Shown: piece by piece, positions 6,311 to 7,148 of the stretch
Numbering within the stretch: the stretch's first letter is position 1
Layout: the number at the start of each line of letters is the position of its first letter
Assembly (NCBI GenBank): GCA_023437755.1
Contig: JAEZFJ010000133.1
Coordinates: 1 to 7,148, forward strand
Length of the DNA stretch: 7,148 bases
Source: Pseudomonadota bacterium
GTDB taxonomy: Bacteria; Pseudomonadota; Alphaproteobacteria; Rhizobiales; Devosiaceae
Reading direction: 5' to 3'
The notes under the pieces: model-generated
The model's input: the letters and a program-made list of their open reading frames with translations, nothing else
Told to the model about the DNA's origin: nothing
Database searches by the model: none
Program-made: the position numbers and the translations under genes

Positions 6311-7148
6311 TCAATGGGCGCGGCGAAGGAAGGGGCGGGTCCCGGCGGGGACCTCGGTCAGTCCCACCGGTTGGTAGAACAGCGCCACCTCCGGCAGCCG
6401 GTTTTCGAGCAACGCACGGCGGGTCGGTTCGTGCTCGACCACGAAGGCAGTGATCCCGCAGCGGCGCATCAGCGGCACCTGGTCCTGCAAAACGTCCCCG
6501 ATTGCCCGCACTTCGCCACTGTAGTGGTAACGTTCTGCAAGCAGACGCGCGGTGGAGTAGCCCCGTCCGTCGGTGAAGGCCGGGAAGCGGATTGCGATCG
6601 AGGCGAACCGACCGAGATCGGCTTCGACGTCCTCGACCTTCTCGCCCGGCGAGACCAAGAGCCCCAGCGGGTGCGGACTGGCGAGGAAGGCGTCACGGTC
6701 GGCGAGGAAAACCGTAAGCGGCACATGCACATAGCTGGCCGTGCTCGGGTCTGTCCCTTCCTCCCAGGCCTTGAACGGATCGGCAATGAAGGCCCCGTCC
6801 TTCCAAAGGGTATGGCGGACAGCGGTCATCGGCTTGGCGATCGCTCCATTGAAGTCGTAATGGATGCCGCATTCCTTCTTGTTGAGGCCGCGCCACCGTC
6901 CGGCGCGCGGATCCTCGCCCTCGGCAACGATCGAGGTGCAGGGCGCGCAGCCAATGGACTTGTACCCCCTCGCGTAGAGCGGATGCTCCGGCAAGTTGTG
7001 CCGCTGGCGGTACTCGACCACATCGGCGTCGGAGAAATAGGCCAGCGGATTGACCTTGATGCGGTCATCGCTGGTCAATTCGAAATGCGGCAACACCCCG
7101 CGTTCCTTGGTCTGATAGCGCTTACGCCCCGTCACCCAGCCACCATAT
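6311..7148 (-). CDS. cysH: APS reductase (CysH) C-terminal part fused to a DUF934 domain, 5' end beyond window
   Basis: The frame is open through the right edge (YGGWVTGRKRYQ at the edge), so the start lies outside. I read 278 residues, numbered from the first full codon. Residues 1-97 are the end of a CysH reductase, which reduces adenylyl sulfate to sulfite in sulfate assimilation. C67 and C70 in SIGCAPCT are the second half of the [4Fe-4S] ligand set. PAPS reductases such as the E. coli enzyme lack it, so APS is the likely substrate. C93 in KKECGIH is the catalytic cysteine that forms the thiosulfonate. After a short linker, residues 113-278 form a DUF934 domain, including FPAFTDGRGYSTARLLAERY and GDVLQDQVPLMRRCG. 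Such proteins are usually separate and lie beside cys genes, with a presumed role in sulfite reduction. No stop or well-placed ribosome site separates the two; the internal ATG at 6829-6827 has only a distant GGAG. Confidence 0.9.
   Translation of the reverse strand, partial: YGGWVTGRKRYQTKERGVLPHFELTSDDRIKVNPLAYFSDADVVEYRQRHNLPEHPLYARGYKSIGCAPCTSIVAEGEDPRAGRWRGLNKKECGIHYDFNGAIAKPMTAVRHTLWKDGAFIADPFKAWEEGTDPSTASYVHVPLTVFLADRDAFLASPHPLGLLVSPGEKVEDVEADLGRFASIAIRFPAFTDGRGYSTARLLAERYHYSGEVRAIGDVLQDQVPLMRRCGITAFVVEHEPTRRALLENRLPEVALFYQPVGLTEVPAGTRPFLRRAH

Noticed and set aside
6827..6829. Internal ATG as a separate start for a stand-alone DUF934 protein
   Set aside because: The frame is continuous with CysH and the nearest GGAG is about 14 bases away. 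A translational restart cannot be fully excluded, but fusion is simpler.

Overview
The window is GC-rich with dense, mostly short-gapped genes. It looks like an alphaproteobacterial chromosome, most likely Hyphomicrobiales (a Devosia-like genome is my guess, inferred from gene content and style, not searched). It holds seven coding regions. Two are cut by the window ends. No gene-free stretch exceeds about 185 bases, and I see no RNA gene, CRISPR array or insertion sequence.

Left part (1-1317): the N-terminal 378 residues of a Tat-exported PhoX-type alkaline phosphatase run leftward off the edge. Directly upstream lie four 7-base PhoB-recognition units at exact 11-base spacing, in the phoX direction. 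This is a clear phosphate-starvation promoter. Middle-left (1318-3770): rightward ycjX-ycjF pair, a P-loop NTPase of the DUF463 family and its DUF697 membrane partner, with an ATGA stop/start overlap. The ycjX start is best read as TTG at 1318, behind a good ribosome binding site.

Centre (3771-3921): the convergent gap between ycjF and the next leftward gene carries an imperfect palindromic element of about 111 bases, resembling short intergenic repeats of this bacterial group.

Right part (3922-7148), all leftward: in transcription order, the end of an iron-sulfur-type APS reductase (CysH) fused in frame to a DUF934 domain, a TrxR-like ferredoxin-NADP reductase (FNR), an adrenodoxin-type [2Fe-2S] ferredoxin, and a stand-alone EAL-domain c-di-GMP phosphodiesterase with an N-terminal CxxC. 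The first three suggest sulfate assimilation: APS is reduced to sulfite, and NADPH electrons pass through FNR and ferredoxin, plausibly to a ferredoxin-dependent sulfite reductase encoded upstream outside the window. Hairpins in the gaps may tune expression along this cluster. The EAL gene may be a separate unit or the distal gene of it.

Most of the window is ordinary housekeeping and accessory content. The points most worth checking are the four-unit Pho array, the CysH-DUF934 fusion, the CxxC-bearing EAL protein next to a ferredoxin, and the palindromic repeat.
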